From Ruegeria conchae (GTDB lineage: Bacteria > Pseudomonadota > Alphaproteobacteria > Rhodobacterales > Rhodobacteraceae), in contig NZ_AEYW01000013.1 in NCBI RefSeq assembly GCF_000192475.1, forward strand, positions 1 through 64,000: a stretch of DNA of 64,000 bases. Direction: 5' to 3'. Numbering within the stretch: position 1 is the first letter of the stretch; each line of letters starts with the position of its first letter. Under the pieces are notes generated by a model. The model did not search any database. It had not been told where the DNA came from and saw only the letters and a program-made list of their open reading frames with translations. The position numbers were made by a program, and so were the translations under genes. Shown here in pieces: positions 26,626 to 35,322 of the stretch.

Positions 26626-26783
26626 GCCTGCGCAAAAGCCATGAGCTGCATCAGCGTCGGTTCAGCCGCAATCTGGGCGTGGGCCTAACACTGGCCGCGT
26701 TCATCGTGATCATCTTTGGACTGACGATCGTGAAGGTCTCGGGCACTGATTTCAACATGGCACCACAAGAGGTGCAGAACTGA
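26622..26783 (+). CDS. small single-span membrane protein of the cox operon (CoxF-like)
   Basis: A 53-residue protein encoded between ctaB and ctaG. Its start overlaps the ctaB stop by four bases (ATGA) and its stop overlaps the ctaG start by one (TGATG), so it is tightly coupled. A basic N-terminus (MSLRKSHELHQRRFSRN) precedes one membrane helix (LGVGLTLAAFIVIIFGLTIV) and a short periplasmic tail. Its position matches the small ORF found in alphaproteobacterial cox operons and sometimes called coxF. An assembly role for cytochrome oxidase is likely but not shown by the sequence. Confidence 0.8.
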   Translation: MSLRKSHELHQRRFSRNLGVGLTLAAFIVIIFGLTIVKVSGTDFNMAPQEVQN

Positions 26784-27358
26784 TGGCGTTGACCGGTCCT
26801 CAGAAAACCGTTGCACAAACGGTTGGTGTGGTTGTCCTGATGGGCAGCCTCGCTTGGGCAGCTGTGCCGTTTTATGACTGGTTTTGCCGGGTCACCGGCT
26901 TTGGTGGGACCACCGGCGTGGCCGAAGTGGCACCAGACGAGATTCTGGACCGCACCGTCACCGTGCGTTTTGACGCGTCAAAAGCCAAAGACATGGCCTG
27001 GGAATTCAAGCCGGTCGAGCGCGAGTTGGAAGTCCGCATTGGTGAAACCGGGCTGGCCTTCTACGAAGCCTATAACCCAACTGATCGCCCGATTGCGGGA
27101 CAGGCGTCATACAATGTCGCCCCGTATTCTGCCGGTGGGTATTTCCAGAAGATTGCCTGTTTCTGCTTTGAAGAGCAGGTTCTGCAACCCGGAGAGCGGG
27201 TTGAGATGCCGGTGACTTTCTTCGTCGATCCAGAGATGGTCGAAGATTTAGAAGCCAAGTATGTGCATACGATCACTCTGTCGTATACATTCTACGAAAT
27301 TGACCTGCCCGAGGGCTTTGCCGCCCTTGACGTGCAGGCTGAGACAAACAAGAACTAA
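26783..27358 (+). CDS. ctaG: cytochrome c oxidase assembly protein CtaG/Cox11
   Basis: Copper chaperone (191 residues) that delivers Cu to the CuB site of subunit I. It has a single N-terminal membrane anchor (~11-30) and a periplasmic immunoglobulin-like domain. The copper-binding motif is ACFCFEEQ (Cys126, Cys128), and Cys35 near the membrane helps form the second site. It starts in the stop codon of the small upstream gene. Next to ctaE, it completes the assembly genes of the operon. Confidence 0.96.
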   Translation: MALTGPQKTVAQTVGVVVLMGSLAWAAVPFYDWFCRVTGFGGTTGVAEVAPDEILDRTVTVRFDASKAKDMAWEFKPVERELEVRIGETGLAFYEAYNPTDRPIAGQASYNVAPYSAGGYFQKIACFCFEEQVLQPGERVEMPVTFFVDPEMVEDLEAKYVHTITLSYTFYEIDLPEGFAALDVQAETNKN

Positions 27359-27380
27359 CGCCTGTAGGTGAGGGACGCTG

Positions 27381-28196
27381 ATGGCACACGCAAAAGACCA
27401 TGATTATCACATTCTGAACCCGTCGATCTGGCCATTGATCGGCGCGGTATCTGGCTTTGTGATGCTATTCGGGGCTGTTCTGTGGATGCACGGGATTACC
27501 CCGTGGATCTTCTGGATGGGACTGATCGGTGTTCTTTACACCATGTTCGCATGGTGGTCCGAAGTGGTGGTCGAAAGCCGTCAGGGCGACCATACGCCAG
27601 TTGTGCGTATCGGTCTGCGCTATGGCTTCATCCTGTTCGTGATGTCCGAAGTGATGTTCTTCTTTGCCTGGTTCTGGTCGTTCTTCAAGCATCGCATGTA
27701 CCCGATGTACGACTATGCTGGCACCGAGTACATCCAGCCCGACATTCACGCGGTTGACCCGTTCCACCTACCGCTGATCAACACTCTGGTGCTGCTGCTG
27801 TCGGGTTGTGCGATCACTTGGGCACACCATGCTCTGGTGCATGACAATGACCGCAAGGCACTGATCAATGGTCTGGCCATTGGCATCGTTCTGGGTATCG
27901 CGTTTACTGCATTGCAGGGCTTTGAGTACTACGAGCTGCTGGCCCACGAAGGCTGGAAGTTTGGCGATGACCAGTTCTACTCGAACTTCTTCATGGCAAC
28001 TGGTTTCCACGGTTTCCACGTCATCATCGGAACCATCTTCCTGTCGGTCTGCTTGATCCGCGCCCTGAAAGGCGATTTTACGCCTGAGAAACACGTCGGG
28101 TTCGAAGCGGCAGCCTGGTACTGGCACTTCGTTGACGTCGTCTGGCTGTTCCTGTTCTTCGCCGTTTACATCTGGGGTCAAGCTCCGCTGATGTGA
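27381..28196 (+). CDS. ctaE: cytochrome c oxidase subunit III
   Basis: Seven-helix membrane subunit of the oxidase core, 271 residues. Typical blocks are [67 protein letters not shown] and [13 protein letters not shown]. Subunit III stabilises subunit I during turnover and helps proton uptake. It lies 22 bp after ctaG and is the last gene before a strong terminator, so this ends the cox operon. Confidence 0.97.
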   Translation: MAHAKDHDYHILNPSIWPLIGAVSGFVMLFGAVLWMHGITPWIFWMGLIGVLYTMFAWWSEVVVESRQGDHTPVVRIGLRYGFILFVMSEVMFFFAWFWSFFKHRMYPMYDYAGTEYIQPDIHAVDPFHLPLINTLVLLLSGCAITWAHHALVHDNDRKALINGLAIGIVLGIAFTALQGFEYYELLAHEGWKFGDDQFYSNFFMATGFHGFHVIIGTIFLSVCLIRALKGDFTPEKHVGFEAAAWYWHFVDVVWLFLFFAVYIWGQAPLM

Positions 28197-28219
28197 CGCC
28201 GGTCAGGTGATCCAATTGC

Positions 28220-28246
28220 AAAAGCCGCCCCAAGGGGCGGCTTTTT
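28220..28246 (+). terminator. rho-independent terminator of the cox operon
   Basis: A perfect 8-bp stem (GCCGCCCC / GGGGCGGC, 28224-28231 and 28234-28241) with a tight loop is preceded by AAAA and followed by TTTTT. It lies 27 bases after the ctaE stop and separates the oxidase operon from the SURF1 gene. Confidence 0.9.
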
Positions 28247-28352
28247 CTCTATAAGGTGCGCAAGATTGCGCCCCATACAATTGCGTGGTTGCAATTAGAC
28301 CAACACGCGCCGTAACAAGACGCCGATTTCTGCAACAAGGTTTGGCCCCGCC

Positions 28353-29030
28353 ATGCGCCGCATTCTGTTTCTGCTGATTTTCGGCCTCGCGGGTTTGGGC
28401 GTGCTGACATCGCTCGGCGTGTGGCAAATGCAGCGCCTGGCTTGGAAACAGGGCATTTTGGCCGAGATCGAAGCGCGCATTGCGGCTGATGCGGTTGATC
28501 TCCCCGAGACCGTCATGGAAGCAGATGACAAGTATCTTCCTGTCACACTCTTCGGAGATATGAAGCCAGAGGAAATCCACGTTCTGGTCTCTGTCAAGCA
28601 GGTTGGGGCTGGGTACCGGATCATTCAGCCCTTCAGCACCGCTGGTCGCATAATTCTTGTGGATCGGGGCTTTGTACCGACGACCGCCAAGCAGGCCGAT
28701 CGTGTGACTGGCCCGATGGAGGTCTCAGGCAATCTGCACTGGCCTGATGAAATCGACAGCTATACGCCCGTGCCAGATATCGATGGCAACATCTGGTTTG
28801 CGCGTGACGTGCCCACTCTGGCAGCGGCGCTAGCTACAGAGCCTGTGCTGTTGATCGCCCGGTCCAAAACGGACCCTGACATAACACCTCTTCCGGTGGA
28901 CACGGCGGGTATCCCGAACGACCACCTTCAATATGCAATCACATGGTTTGGTTTGGCTCTGGTTTGGGCCGCAATGACCGGATACTTCCTTTGGCGCAAC
29001 CGCGCCCCTTCTGAGAGAGAAGAGCAATGA
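28353..29030 (+). CDS. SURF1 family cytochrome oxidase biogenesis protein
   Basis: Inner-membrane SURF1/Shy1 homologue of 225 residues, implicated in inserting heme A into subunit I. N-terminal (~4-24) and C-terminal (~198-217) membrane helices flank a periplasmic domain. Family marks are GVWQMQRLAWKQ, YRIIQPF, ILVDRGFVPT and NDHLQYAITWFGLALVW. It belongs functionally with the cox operon but is cut off from it by the terminator at 28220 and is instead coupled to threonine synthase by an ATGA overlap. Confidence 0.92.
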   Translation: MRRILFLLIFGLAGLGVLTSLGVWQMQRLAWKQGILAEIEARIAADAVDLPETVMEADDKYLPVTLFGDMKPEEIHVLVSVKQVGAGYRIIQPFSTAGRIILVDRGFVPTTAKQADRVTGPMEVSGNLHWPDEIDSYTPVPDIDGNIWFARDVPTLAAALATEPVLLIARSKTDPDITPLPVDTAGIPNDHLQYAITWFGLALVWAAMTGYFLWRNRAPSEREEQ

Positions 29031-30415
29031 GATATATCTCGACCCGTGGCCAAGCGCCGGAACTAAGCTTTGAAGAAGCGATGCTGACCGGGCTGGCACG
29101 TGATGGTGGCCTGTACCTTCCCGCCGAGATCCCTGTGATGTCGCAGGACGAAATTGCTGCGTTGGCTGGCTTGCCCTACGAAGAAATCGCATTCCGCGTC
29201 ATGTGGCCCTATGTCAACGAGTCATTCGCCGAGGATGAGTTCAAGGCTATCATCGCCCGCGCTTACGATGGTTTTGGACACGACGGCCGCGCGCCGTTGA
29301 AGCAGCTGAACGAGAACCATTTTCTGCTGGAGCTGTTTCACGGACCCACGCTGGCCTTCAAAGATTTCGCCATGCAGCTAATTGGCCAGCTGTTTCAGGA
29401 AGCGCTGAAACGGCGCGGTGATCGCGTAACTATCGTCGGTGCGACAAGCGGCGATACTGGTTCAGCTGCCATTGAGGCGTTTCGAGGGCTGGACGCGGTG
29501 GACGTGTTCATCCTGTTCCCGCATGGCCGTGTTTCGGAAGTGCAGCGCCGTCAGATGACAACGCCCGCCGACAGTAACGTGCACGCTTTGGCCGTGGATG
29601 GCGACTTCGATGACTGTCAGGCTGCGCTGAAAGACATGTTCAACGATTTCGAATTCCGCGACGGCGTGAAGCTGGCCGGTGTGAACTCGATCAACTTTGC
29701 GCGCGTCCTGGCACAGATCGTGTATTATTTCTCGGCCGCCGTCAGCCTTGGCGCGCCGCATCGCAAGGTCAGCTTTACCGTCCCCACAGGTAATTTCGGC
29801 GATATCTTCGCAGGCTATCTGGCCAAGCGTATGGGTCTGCCCATCGATCGTCTGGTGGTGGCAACCAACCAGAACGACATTTTGCATCGCTGTCTTTCGG
29901 GCGAGGGGTATTTCAAGGGTGACACGGTCCCTTCGATCAGCCCGTCGATGGATATTCAGGTCAGTTCCAACTTTGAGCGCGCACTGTACTTTGCCTATGG
30001 TGAGGATGGTGGTGCCGTTGCGCAATTGATGGATGAACTGAAGAACGGTGGCTTCAACGTCAGCCAAGGCGCGATGGAAGCGCTACGGGAAAGCTTCGAC
30101 TCGGGTCGTGTATCTGAGGATGAGACACTGGCCACAATCAAACACACTCTGACCCGCAGCGCCGAACTGGTTTGTCCGCACACTGCCGTTGGTATCAAGG
30201 TCGCTGAAGAACATCGCTCTGCCGACGTTCCGATGATTACTCTGGCGACCGCACACCCCGCGAAATTCCCGGCAACGGTTGAGAAGGCAAGCGGCGAACA
30301 TCCGCCTCTTCCATCCCGCATGTCTGATCTGTATGAACGTCCGGAACGGGTGACACGGATTGCCAACGATCTGGGTGCCCTTGAGGATCATATCAGAAGG
30401 CATATCGCTGAGTGA
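29027..30415 (+). CDS. thrC: threonine synthase
   Basis: PLP enzyme (462 residues) that converts O-phosphohomoserine to threonine, the last step of the pathway that starts with the aspartokinase encoded at 46.5 kb. The PLP lysine is Lys112 in LAFKDFAMQ. ATSGDTGSAAIEAF is the phosphate-binding Ser/Gly loop, and PTGNFGDIFAGY is conserved. N-terminal MRYISTRG is typical of the long bacterial/yeast class. It overlaps the SURF1 gene by 4 bases and the downstream M16 peptidase gene by 4. Confidence 0.96.
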   Translation: MRYISTRGQAPELSFEEAMLTGLARDGGLYLPAEIPVMSQDEIAALAGLPYEEIAFRVMWPYVNESFAEDEFKAIIARAYDGFGHDGRAPLKQLNENHFLLELFHGPTLAFKDFAMQLIGQLFQEALKRRGDRVTIVGATSGDTGSAAIEAFRGLDAVDVFILFPHGRVSEVQRRQMTTPADSNVHALAVDGDFDDCQAALKDMFNDFEFRDGVKLAGVNSINFARVLAQIVYYFSAAVSLGAPHRKVSFTVPTGNFGDIFAGYLAKRMGLPIDRLVVATNQNDILHRCLSGEGYFKGDTVPSISPSMDIQVSSNFERALYFAYGEDGGAVAQLMDELKNGGFNVSQGAMEALRESFDSGRVSEDETLATIKHTLTRSAELVCPHTAVGIKVAEEHRSADVPMITLATAHPAKFPATVEKASGEHPPLPSRMSDLYERPERVTRIANDLGALEDHIRRHIAE

Positions 30416-31674
30416 CTGTCAGACAAGACCAACTGAAGAACGGCTTTCGTATCGTCAGTGAACATATGCCGGGGCTGCAATCTGCAGCCATTGGCATCTG
30501 GGTATCCGCCGGTGGGCGGCATGAGCGGATCGAACAGAATGGCATCGCGCATTTCCTTGAGCATATGGCATTCAAGGGAACCGAGCGGCGATCCGCGCTG
30601 CAAATCGCCGAGGCGATCGAAGATGTGGGCGGATATATAAACGCCTACACATCGCGAGAAGTTACGGCCTATTACGCGCGCGTTTTGAAGGACGATGTGA
30701 CACTGGCGATGGACGTGATCGGCGACATCGTTCTGAACCCAGTGTTTGATCCGCGCGAGATCGAGGTCGAGCGTGGTGTAATCCTGCAGGAAATCGGTCA
30801 GGCTTATGACACGCCCGATGATGTTATCTTCGATTGGCTGCAAGAGCAGAGCTATCACGATCAGCCGCTGGGCCGCACCATTCTTGGCCCGACCGAGCGG
30901 GTAAGTGCATTCTCGCGTGAAGACCTGTCGGGTTTCGTGGCTGAGCATTACGGGCCGGAACAGATGATCCTGTCGGCCGCTGGCGCTGTGGATCATGACG
31001 CCCTGATGAAGATGGCGGAAGAAATGTTCGGCCATCTGCAGCCGCGCAAAGGTCTGACCCCTGAAATTGCCCGCTTTACCGGTGGTGAGGCACGGCAGGA
31101 AAAAGATCTGGAACAGGCCCATTTCGCGCTGGCCCTGGAGAGCCCAGGCTATCGCGATGATGCGATCTATACCGCACAGATTTATTCGACGGCTTTGGGC
31201 GGCGGCATGTCTTCGCGCCTGTTTCAGGAAGTGCGCGAAACGCGTGGTCTCTGCTACACGATATTTGCACAGACGGGCGCCTATGCCGACACCGGTACGA
31301 CCACGATCTATGCGGGCACCTCCGCCGATCAAGTTGCCGAACTGGCCACGATCACCATCGACGAGATGAAGCGCGCCGCCGGCGACATGAATGACGAAGA
31401 AGTGGCCCGTGCCCGCGCACAGATGAAGGCCGGAATGCTGATGGGGCTGGAAAGCCCCTCGAACCGGGCCGAACGTCTGGCGCGTCTGGTGCAGATTTGG
31501 GGGCGGGTGCCCTCGCTCGAGGATACGGTCGCCAAGATCGACGCCGTCAGTACCGAGGATGTACGCGCCTTTGCTGAACAGATGGCCATGCAGGCCCCGG
31601 CGGCGCTGGCGCTGTACGGGCCGGTTTCAGGTGCGCCATCGCTGGCTGAGCTGCAGGAGAGGCGTGCGGCGTGA
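30412..31674 (+). CDS. M16 family zinc peptidase (processing-peptidase type)
   Basis: Zinc metallopeptidase of 420 residues, related to the mitochondrial processing peptidase beta subunit. The inverted zinc motif HxxEH is HFLEH (47-51); the distal Glu lies in EVERGVILQEIGQ. The C-terminal half has the glycine-rich ALGGGMSSRLFQEVRE block. The GTG start at 30412 sits in a GTGA overlap with the thrC stop. The natural substrate in bacteria is unknown. It follows thrC in many alphaproteobacteria. Confidence 0.92.
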   Translation: MTVRQDQLKNGFRIVSEHMPGLQSAAIGIWVSAGGRHERIEQNGIAHFLEHMAFKGTERRSALQIAEAIEDVGGYINAYTSREVTAYYARVLKDDVTLAMDVIGDIVLNPVFDPREIEVERGVILQEIGQAYDTPDDVIFDWLQEQSYHDQPLGRTILGPTERVSAFSREDLSGFVAEHYGPEQMILSAAGAVDHDALMKMAEEMFGHLQPRKGLTPEIARFTGGEARQEKDLEQAHFALALESPGYRDDAIYTAQIYSTALGGGMSSRLFQEVRETRGLCYTIFAQTGAYADTGTTTIYAGTSADQVAELATITIDEMKRAAGDMNDEEVARARAQMKAGMLMGLESPSNRAERLARLVQIWGRVPSLEDTVAKIDAVSTEDVRAFAEQMAMQAPAALALYGPVSGAPSLAELQERRAA

Positions 31675-32258
31675 TGCTACTGGGCAGACGCAAGCTTAAA
31701 CTTGAAACCGAGCGGCTGAGCCTGCGCCCGCCTGTCCATTCCGATTTCAATGATTGGGCGGCGCTGCGGCGCGCGTCAAAAGAATACCTGACCCCGTGGG
31801 AACCGGTTTGGGCGAAGGATCACCTGAGTCGCAAATCTTTTACCAACCGGGTTTACTGGGCTCAGCGCTCGGTTGCCGGCGGCACGGCGATTCCGCTATT
31901 TCTGTTTCGCCGTACGGATAATGTCCTGCTGGGGGCCATCACGCTGGATAATATCCGCCGTGGTCCAGCGCAGGCCGGAACACTGGGATACTGGACGGGG
32001 CAATCCTTTGCGCGTCAGGGCTTCATGCGCGAAGCGATTGGAGCGGTGGTTCATCACGCCTTTACCCGCCTTGATCTGAGTCGGATCGAGGCTGCCTGTT
32101 TGCCGGAAAACAAGGCCTCGCGCGGGTTGCTGGAAAGTTCGGGCTTCAAATATGAAGGCGTGGCGCAGTCCTATCTGCAGATCAACGGGCGGTGGCGGAC
32201 CCATGTTCTGTATGCGTCTTTGCGGTCTGATCGGCGCGGGAAGACCGACGTAGGTTAG
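31671..32258 (+). CDS. GNAT family acetyltransferase, RimJ/RimL-like
   Basis: Protein N-acetyltransferase-like enzyme of 195 residues. An early LETERLSLRPP strand, the GYWTGQSFARQGFMREAI acetyl-CoA loop region and LPENKASRGLLESSGFKYEG are typical of ribosomal-protein acetyltransferases (RimJ). It overlaps the end of the M16 gene; either GTG 31671 or the adjacent ATG 31674 could start it. Substrate unknown. It ends the SURF1-thrC-peptidase chain, and a dispersed repeat follows the stop. Confidence 0.85.
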   Translation: MMLLGRRKLKLETERLSLRPPVHSDFNDWAALRRASKEYLTPWEPVWAKDHLSRKSFTNRVYWAQRSVAGGTAIPLFLFRRTDNVLLGAITLDNIRRGPAQAGTLGYWTGQSFARQGFMREAIGAVVHHAFTRLDLSRIEAACLPENKASRGLLESSGFKYEGVAQSYLQINGRWRTHVLYASLRSDRRGKTDVG

Positions 32259-32317
32259 GGCGCGTTGCCCCGTGCGGCGGGACGCGACTCCCCCCGGAGT
32301 ATTTTGGGCCAGATGAA
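32259..32317 (-). repeat. dispersed GC-rich intergenic repeat, copy 1
   Basis: Read on the minus strand it begins TTCATCTGGCCCAAAATACT, then a G-run and AGTCGCG. This closely matches the start of the element at 55337 (TTCATCTGGCCAAAAATGTC, G-run, AATCGCG). It lies immediately after the acetyltransferase stop. I recall similar elements after genes in Roseobacter genomes; their function is not known to me. Confidence 0.75.
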
Positions 32318-32359
32318 CAAGTGGCATGACTTGCGGGCGTTCTGCGCTACACTCGGGGT

Positions 32360-33178
32360 ATGTGGCGGGTTGTTGCAGTATTGATGATGATCTCGGGCGG
32401 GGCTGTGGCGCAGGAGCGGCGGCCTAGTCACTGTATCGCCATTGCGGATGCAGCGCCGGGGATTGAATATCTTCACAAAGCGGCCTGGCAGGATCCTGTG
32501 CCAGAGTTTTCGGTTCGGATCAGCTATGTCGCGCATGCATCGTTTTTGATCCAGACACAGGGTGGATTGAACGCGGTGACCGATTTCACCGGCTTTATCG
32601 GCGGCGCAGCGCTGATTCCAGACGTAGTCACGATGAACCATGCGCACAGCACCCACTGGACCGCCCATCCCGATCCGGCCATCCCGTACGTCCTGCCTGG
32701 CTGGGGTGAGTTCGGGCAGGGCATTGAACATCATCTCGATCTGGGAGAGCTGCTTGTGCGTAATGTGTCGACCGATATTCGATCGGCTTATGGTGGCGTT
32801 GAAGAGCGCGGGAACTCGATCTTTGTGTTCGAATTAGAGGGGTTGTGCATCGGTCATCTGGGACATCTGCATCATATTCCCTCGGACAAACAATTCGCGG
32901 CATTGGGTCGGCTTGATGTGGTCATGGCCGCAGTGGATGGTGGGACGACCATGCCTCTGCCCGAAATGATCCAAGTTCTGAAGCGGCTGAAAAGCTCGAT
33001 CATTATTCCAATGCACTGGTTCTCGGACTTCTCACTTGAACGATTTCTAGTCGATATACGCGAGGATTTTCCGGTTGAGCGAGATGGAGTTTCGGAACTC
33101 ATCGTCTCATTGCGGACTTTGCCAGACCGACCGACGGTCGTCGTGTTGGAACCCCAGTATCTGATTGAGCAGGAATAG
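32360..33178 (+). CDS. exported metallo-beta-lactamase-fold protein with altered metal motif
   Basis: A 272-residue protein with a signal peptide ending near GGAVAQE. The body has the metallo-beta-lactamase fold of the UlaG-like group: YVAHASFLIQT, NHAHSTHW, GHLGHLHH and IIPMHWF. The usual HxHxDH signature appears as HAHSTH (94-99), so the Asp ligand is replaced by Thr. This could change metal number or abolish hydrolysis. The final ~60 residues contain VLEPQYL, as in related exported proteins. Substrate unknown. It sits 42 bp after the repeat at 32259 and 38 bp before the FAD oxidase gene. Confidence 0.78.
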   Translation: MWRVVAVLMMISGGAVAQERRPSHCIAIADAAPGIEYLHKAAWQDPVPEFSVRISYVAHASFLIQTQGGLNAVTDFTGFIGGAALIPDVVTMNHAHSTHWTAHPDPAIPYVLPGWGEFGQGIEHHLDLGELLVRNVSTDIRSAYGGVEERGNSIFVFELEGLCIGHLGHLHHIPSDKQFAALGRLDVVMAAVDGGTTMPLPEMIQVLKRLKSSIIIPMHWFSDFSLERFLVDIREDFPVERDGVSELIVSLRTLPDRPTVVVLEPQYLIEQE

Positions 33179-33216
33179 GGCTTGCCGCTGCCGTTGGCCT
33201 TTGGCAGGGAGTGGGT

Positions 33217-34632
33217 ATGACTCTGTACCCCGCCGATGACCGCTTTGCCGAAGCAGTACGCGCCCAACTGGGCGATGATGTACTGAGGCCCGTTTCCGAA
33301 CGCTATCTTGAAGAGCCACGTCAGCGGTTTGTGGGGCAGGGCGGGTTGCTGGCCTTGCCTAAGACCGTAGAAGAGGTATCGGCCCTGGTCCGGTTGGCTG
33401 CTGACGCGTGCGTGCCCGTTGTTCCATATGGCGGCGGCACCGGTCTGGTGGGTGGGCAGGTTGCGCCGGATGGCCCTACGCCGTTGATCATCTCGCTAGA
33501 TCGGATGTCAGCAATCCGTGCGATCTACCCGACCGAAAACATTCTCGTTGCTGAAGCGGGTGCCATTCTGGCTGATGTACAGGCGGCAGCCGAGGATGCC
33601 GAACGGTTGTTTCCTCTGTCGCTGGCGGCTCAGGGGTCTTGTCGGATCGGGGGCAATCTGGCCACCAATGCCGGCGGCGTGAATGTGCTGCGCTATGGTA
33701 ATGCACGCGATCTATGTTTGGGGCTTGAGGTGGTATTGCCAAGCGGTGATATCTGGCATGGGCTTAGTCGTTTGCGCAAAGACAACACCGGTTATGATCT
33801 GCGCAACCTGATGATCGGGTCCGAAGGGACGCTGGGGATCATCACGGCGGCGGCACTGAAGCTGTTCCCGCAACCCAAAGGGGTCGGAACGGCGATGTTA
33901 GAGGTTGCCTCGCCTGAGGCAGCAATTGATCTGTTATCATTGGCGCGGGATCAGGTGGGCGAGGCGATCAGCACGTTTGAGCTAATCCACAGGCAAGGGC
34001 TGCAGTTTCTGACCGAGGTTCTGCCAGATATTCGGCAACCCTTTGCGAAGCCACCGGAATGGAGCGTCCTGATCGAGTTGGGCCTGTCCGCTGGGCAAGA
34101 TCCTTCGGACATGCTCGAGGCAATCTATGTGGCGGCCGAAGAACGCGGTCTGGTGGGGGATGCCGTCATTGCTCAGAGCGAGGCTCAAAGAGCCGAGTTG
34201 TGGGCAGTGCGCGAGCAGATTCCCGAGGCCAACCGCTTGGTTGGGTCTGTCTCAAGTCATGATATCTCGGTTCCGATCTCCCGAATCCCCGAATTTATTC
34301 AGCGCGGCGCGCGTGTGGTTGCCAAACAGGGGCCGTTCCGGGTGAATTGCTTTGGCCATTTGGGTGATGGGAACCTGCACTACAACGTGTTTCCACCTGC
34401 CGGTCACGACAAGGCCGAGTTTGATGCACAACGCAGTGCCGTCAAACGTGCCGTGCATGATCTGGTACATGAATTTGAAGGATCGGTAAGTGCGGAACAT
34501 GGTGTTGGTAGGCTCAAGACTGACGATCTTGAAGACTATGGCGATCCGGTAAGATTGCAGGCCATGCGTGCCATCAAGATGGCGCTTGATCCAAAGGGGA
34601 TCATGAACCCCGGTGCGGTTCTTAAAAACTAA
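33217..34632 (+). CDS. FAD-linked oxidase, GlcD / D-2-hydroxyacid dehydrogenase type
   Basis: Flavoenzyme of 471 residues of the vanillyl-alcohol-oxidase fold. The PCMH-type FAD domain shows VPYGGGTGLVGGQV, NILVAEAGAIL and NLATNAGGVNVLRYG; the C-terminal cap has SHDISVPISRIPEF, FGHLGDGNLHYN and SAEHGVGRLKTDDL. The pattern suits D-2-hydroxyglutarate or D-lactate/glycolate dehydrogenase (GlcD) relatives. No glcE/glcF follows, which favours the single-subunit type. ATG 33217 follows AGGGA; GTG 33211 is an alternative. Confidence 0.88.
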   Translation: MTLYPADDRFAEAVRAQLGDDVLRPVSERYLEEPRQRFVGQGGLLALPKTVEEVSALVRLAADACVPVVPYGGGTGLVGGQVAPDGPTPLIISLDRMSAIRAIYPTENILVAEAGAILADVQAAAEDAERLFPLSLAAQGSCRIGGNLATNAGGVNVLRYGNARDLCLGLEVVLPSGDIWHGLSRLRKDNTGYDLRNLMIGSEGTLGIITAAALKLFPQPKGVGTAMLEVASPEAAIDLLSLARDQVGEAISTFELIHRQGLQFLTEVLPDIRQPFAKPPEWSVLIELGLSAGQDPSDMLEAIYVAAEERGLVGDAVIAQSEAQRAELWAVREQIPEANRLVGSVSSHDISVPISRIPEFIQRGARVVAKQGPFRVNCFGHLGDGNLHYNVFPPAGHDKAEFDAQRSAVKRAVHDLVHEFEGSVSAEHGVGRLKTDDLEDYGDPVRLQAMRAIKMALDPKGIMNPGAVLKN

Positions 34633-34661
34633 GCGCGACCCGGTCGACTACCGGGCCGCGC
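34633..34661. terminator. hairpin between convergent genes
   Basis: A long stem (GCGCG.CCCGGT / ACCGGG.CGCGC, one mismatch) with a CGACT loop begins right after the FAD oxidase stop and ends 7 bases before the fasciclin stop. No T-run; it probably limits read-through in both directions. Confidence 0.55.
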
Positions 34662-34668
34662 CACAAGT

Positions 34669-35151
34669 TCATGACGCAGGCAGAATAACTTTGTCGATCA
34701 CATGGATCACGCCGTTCTCGGCCTCAATATCGGCTTGCACCACGTTGGCATCATTCACCATGACGCCATTGTCCAGATCGATAGTAATATCCCCGCCTTG
34801 TACGGTTGCGGCGGTCATGTCATCGGACAAATCACCCGACATCACTTTGCCAGGCACAACATGATAGGTAAGGATCGCGACAAGTTGGTCTTTGTTTTCC
34901 GGCTTTAGCAGATTTTCTACCGTGCCTTCGGGCAGCGCTGCAAACGCCTCATCCGTGGGCGCGAACACAGTGAACGGCCCGTCACCCTTTAACGTTTCAA
35001 CCAGTTCGGCGGCCTGTACCGCAGCGACGAGCGTTGCGAAGCTGCCCGCACCCACTGCAGTATCGACGATATCTTTAGAGTGCCCATCTGCCAGGACAGA
35101 AGTCGTCAACAGAAGACTTGCAACTCCAGCAACAGCGAATTTGCGAAACAT
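34669..35151 (-). CDS. exported fasciclin-domain protein
   Basis: Secreted protein of 160 residues: a signal peptide ([21 protein letters not shown]) followed by one fasciclin/beta-Ig-H3 domain (~25-158). Signature segments are [31 protein letters not shown] and [11 protein letters not shown]. Bacterial one-domain fasciclins (MPB70-like) are thought to help adhesion or cell-surface interaction. It stands alone and converges on the FAD oxidase gene. Confidence 0.93.
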   Translation of the reverse strand: MFRKFAVAGVASLLLTTSVLADGHSKDIVDTAVGAGSFATLVAAVQAAELVETLKGDGPFTVFAPTDEAFAALPEGTVENLLKPENKDQLVAILTYHVVPGKVMSGDLSDDMTAATVQGGDITIDLDNGVMVNDANVVQADIEAENGVIHVIDKVILPAS

Positions 35152-35322
35152 GACGTGATTTCCCTTGTTGAAAATGCCTCAGGTGGCATCATTCGGGGTA
35201 CGCAGTATGTTCACAAAGAGATCAGAGATATTGAGCGCCGCAGTTTCTTGAAATTCGCCTTACCCGGGCTAAGCTTGCGGGTTGCACGAATTCCAGTCAC
35301 GAGTCCGTGAATTGTGTGATGG

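Noticed and set aside
30388-31332. 314-codon minus-strand frame opposite the M16 peptidase gene
   Set aside because: The plus-strand M16 protein has intact catalytic motifs; the antisense translation is Arg/His-rich with no recognisable domain.
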